From assembly GCA_963781265.1 (NCBI GenBank), contig CAWAFH010000018.1, positions 496,001 to 560,000 on the forward strand: a stretch of 64,000 bases of DNA, given 5' to 3'. How positions within the stretch are numbered: the stretch's first letter is position 1; every line of letters begins with the position of its first letter. This document shows positions 63,290-64,000 of the stretch, in pieces. The translations under genes were made by a program, and so were the position numbers. The notes under the pieces were generated by a model. The model made no database searches and was not told the DNA's origin. It was given only the letters and a program-made list of their open reading frames with translations. This DNA comes from WHSW01 sp963781265. GTDB taxonomy: Bacteria; Actinomycetota; Thermoleophilia; Solirubrobacterales; 70-9.

Positions 63290-64000
63290 ATGTCCCAGAC
63301 AGTCATCCTCGGCACCGCGCGAACCCCGTTCGGGAAGATGGGCGGAGCGCTCGCCTCCAAGGGCGCCCCGGAGCTCGGCGGCGAGGCGATCAGCGCCGCG
63401 CTCGAGCGCGCCGGCGTCGCCCCCGACCAGGTGCAGCAGGTGATCTTCGGCCAGGTCCTGCAGGCCGGCCAGGGGCAGATCCCGTCGCGCCAGGCGCAGA
63501 TCGAGGCGGAGATCCCCAAGGAGGTCCCGTCGGAGACGATCAACAAGGTCTGCGCGTCCGGGATGCGGGCGGTCGGGCTCGCCGACCAGGCGATCCGCGC
63601 CGGCGACCTCGAGGTCGGGGTGACCGGGGGGATGGAGTCGATGTCGAACGCCCCGTACCTGCTCCCGGGAGCGCGGTTCGGCTTTCGCATGGGAGACGCC
63701 AAGGCGATCGACGCGATGACCCACGACGGGCTCACCAATCCGTTCACCAACAAGCAGATGATCAACGAGGCGAGCGAGGTCGGCAACGAGCTCGAGATCA
63801 CCCGCCCCGATATGGATCGCTGGGCGGCGCGCTCGCACCAGCTGGCCGCGAAGGCGACCGACGACGGCAAGCTCGCCGAGGAGATCGTCTCGGTCACGGT
63901 GAAGAGCCGCAGGGCCGAGAGCGTGGTCGAGGCCGACGAGGCGATCCGGCCCGACTCGACGGTCGAGTCGCTCGCGAAGCTCCCGGCGATCGGCGGCGAC
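63290..64000 (+). CDS. Acetyl-CoA C-acetyltransferase (thiolase), 3' truncated
   Basis: The first 237 residues are present and the frame is open to the window edge. It opens with TVILGTARTPFGKMGGALAS, then 'QVIFGQVLQAGQGQIPSRQAQIEAEIP', active-site Cys88 in NKVCASGMRAVGLA, VTGGMESMSNAPYLLPG and 'DGLTNPFTNKQMINEASEVG'. It condenses two acetyl-CoA or thiolyses acetoacetyl/3-ketoacyl-CoA. ATG 63290 is preceded by AAAGG. Together with acyl-CoA dehydrogenase, thioesterase and meaB it gives this end of the window a fatty/propionyl-CoA metabolism character. Confidence 0.95.
   Translation, partial: MSQTVILGTARTPFGKMGGALASKGAPELGGEAISAALERAGVAPDQVQQVIFGQVLQAGQGQIPSRQAQIEAEIPKEVPSETINKVCASGMRAVGLADQAIRAGDLEVGVTGGMESMSNAPYLLPGARFGFRMGDAKAIDAMTHDGLTNPFTNKQMINEASEVGNELEITRPDMDRWAARSHQLAAKATDDGKLAEEIVSVTVKSRRAESVVEADEAIRPDSTVESLAKLPAIGGD

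Noticed and set aside
1..64000. tRNA, rRNA, insertion sequences, prophage or integrase genes, riboswitches
   Set aside because: None could be recognised by eye. Absence of transposase or integrase motifs means that insertion claims rest on repeats and gene order only.

Overview
The window is a very GC-rich bacterial chromosome segment, packed with genes on both strands. It carries F420/LLM-type flavin oxidoreductases, ergothioneine genes, a mycobacterial-type ECF41 sigma factor, a DipZ-type CcdA/thioredoxin fusion, an Rv1264-like adenylate cyclase and GH57/GT4 polysaccharide genes. Together these point to an actinobacterium. The gene mix and the secreted proteins of unfamiliar type suggest a deep-branching class such as Thermoleophilia (Solirubrobacterales/Gaiellales), but this placement is inference. 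No rRNA, tRNA, CRISPR array, transposase or prophage gene was recognised.

Layout. 1-6.4 kb: a cut-off LLM oxidoreductase, a probably acquired FAD monooxygenase, a receptor-like Ser/Thr kinase with a seven-bladed propeller, and an FHA regulator. 6.4-9.3 kb: proton-translocating transhydrogenase operon pntAA-pntAB-pntB. 9.4-14 kb: small membrane or secreted proteins, including a locus where a zinc-ribbon gene lies between two copies of a ~88 bp repeat, plus a 51-bp tandem repeat and an SDR. 14-16.3 kb: egtB-egtD (ergothioneine), with egtB apparently starting at ATC. 16.3-18.3 kb: epimerase plus ECF41 sigma factor behind an exact ECF41 promoter. 18.3-23.5 kb: LLM oxidoreductase/SRPBCC pair, glpX, a frameshifted NAD(P)-binding gene and a BrkB-family protein. 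23.6-29.5 kb: principal sigma factor, a secreted protein, a sulfatase and pilT. 29.6-36.8 kb: an HxlR regulator, a large unknown protein, two ArsA/GET3-type ATPases, and a parA-ftsZ pair in which both proteins have long acidic Pro/Glu-rich N-terminal extensions. 36.8-43.8 kb: gamma-glutamyltransferase, Lon-substrate-domain protein, adenylate cyclase, DipZ, small proteins and a methyltransferase. 43.9-57.1 kb: methyltransferase and GH57 branching enzyme, then an ~8.5 kb block whose genes resemble members of the mycobacterial DosR dormancy regulon (P2-type ATPase, phosphoribosyltransferase-hydrolase, erythromycin-esterase-like protein, CBS-type site-2 protease), then a GT4 glycosyltransferase and a hexapeptide acyltransferase. 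57.1-64 kb: meaB, acyl-CoA dehydrogenase, HxlR regulator/thioesterase divergon, pepA and a thiolase cut by the right edge.

A recurring regulatory theme is a TANNNT -10 box only 6-12 nt upstream of the start codon, usually with no Shine-Dalgarno sequence. This indicates that many of these genes are transcribed as leaderless mRNAs. Some divergent pairs share one compact CTAG-centred or palindromic double -10 element. All functions are inferred from sequence motifs read by eye; no database search was run.
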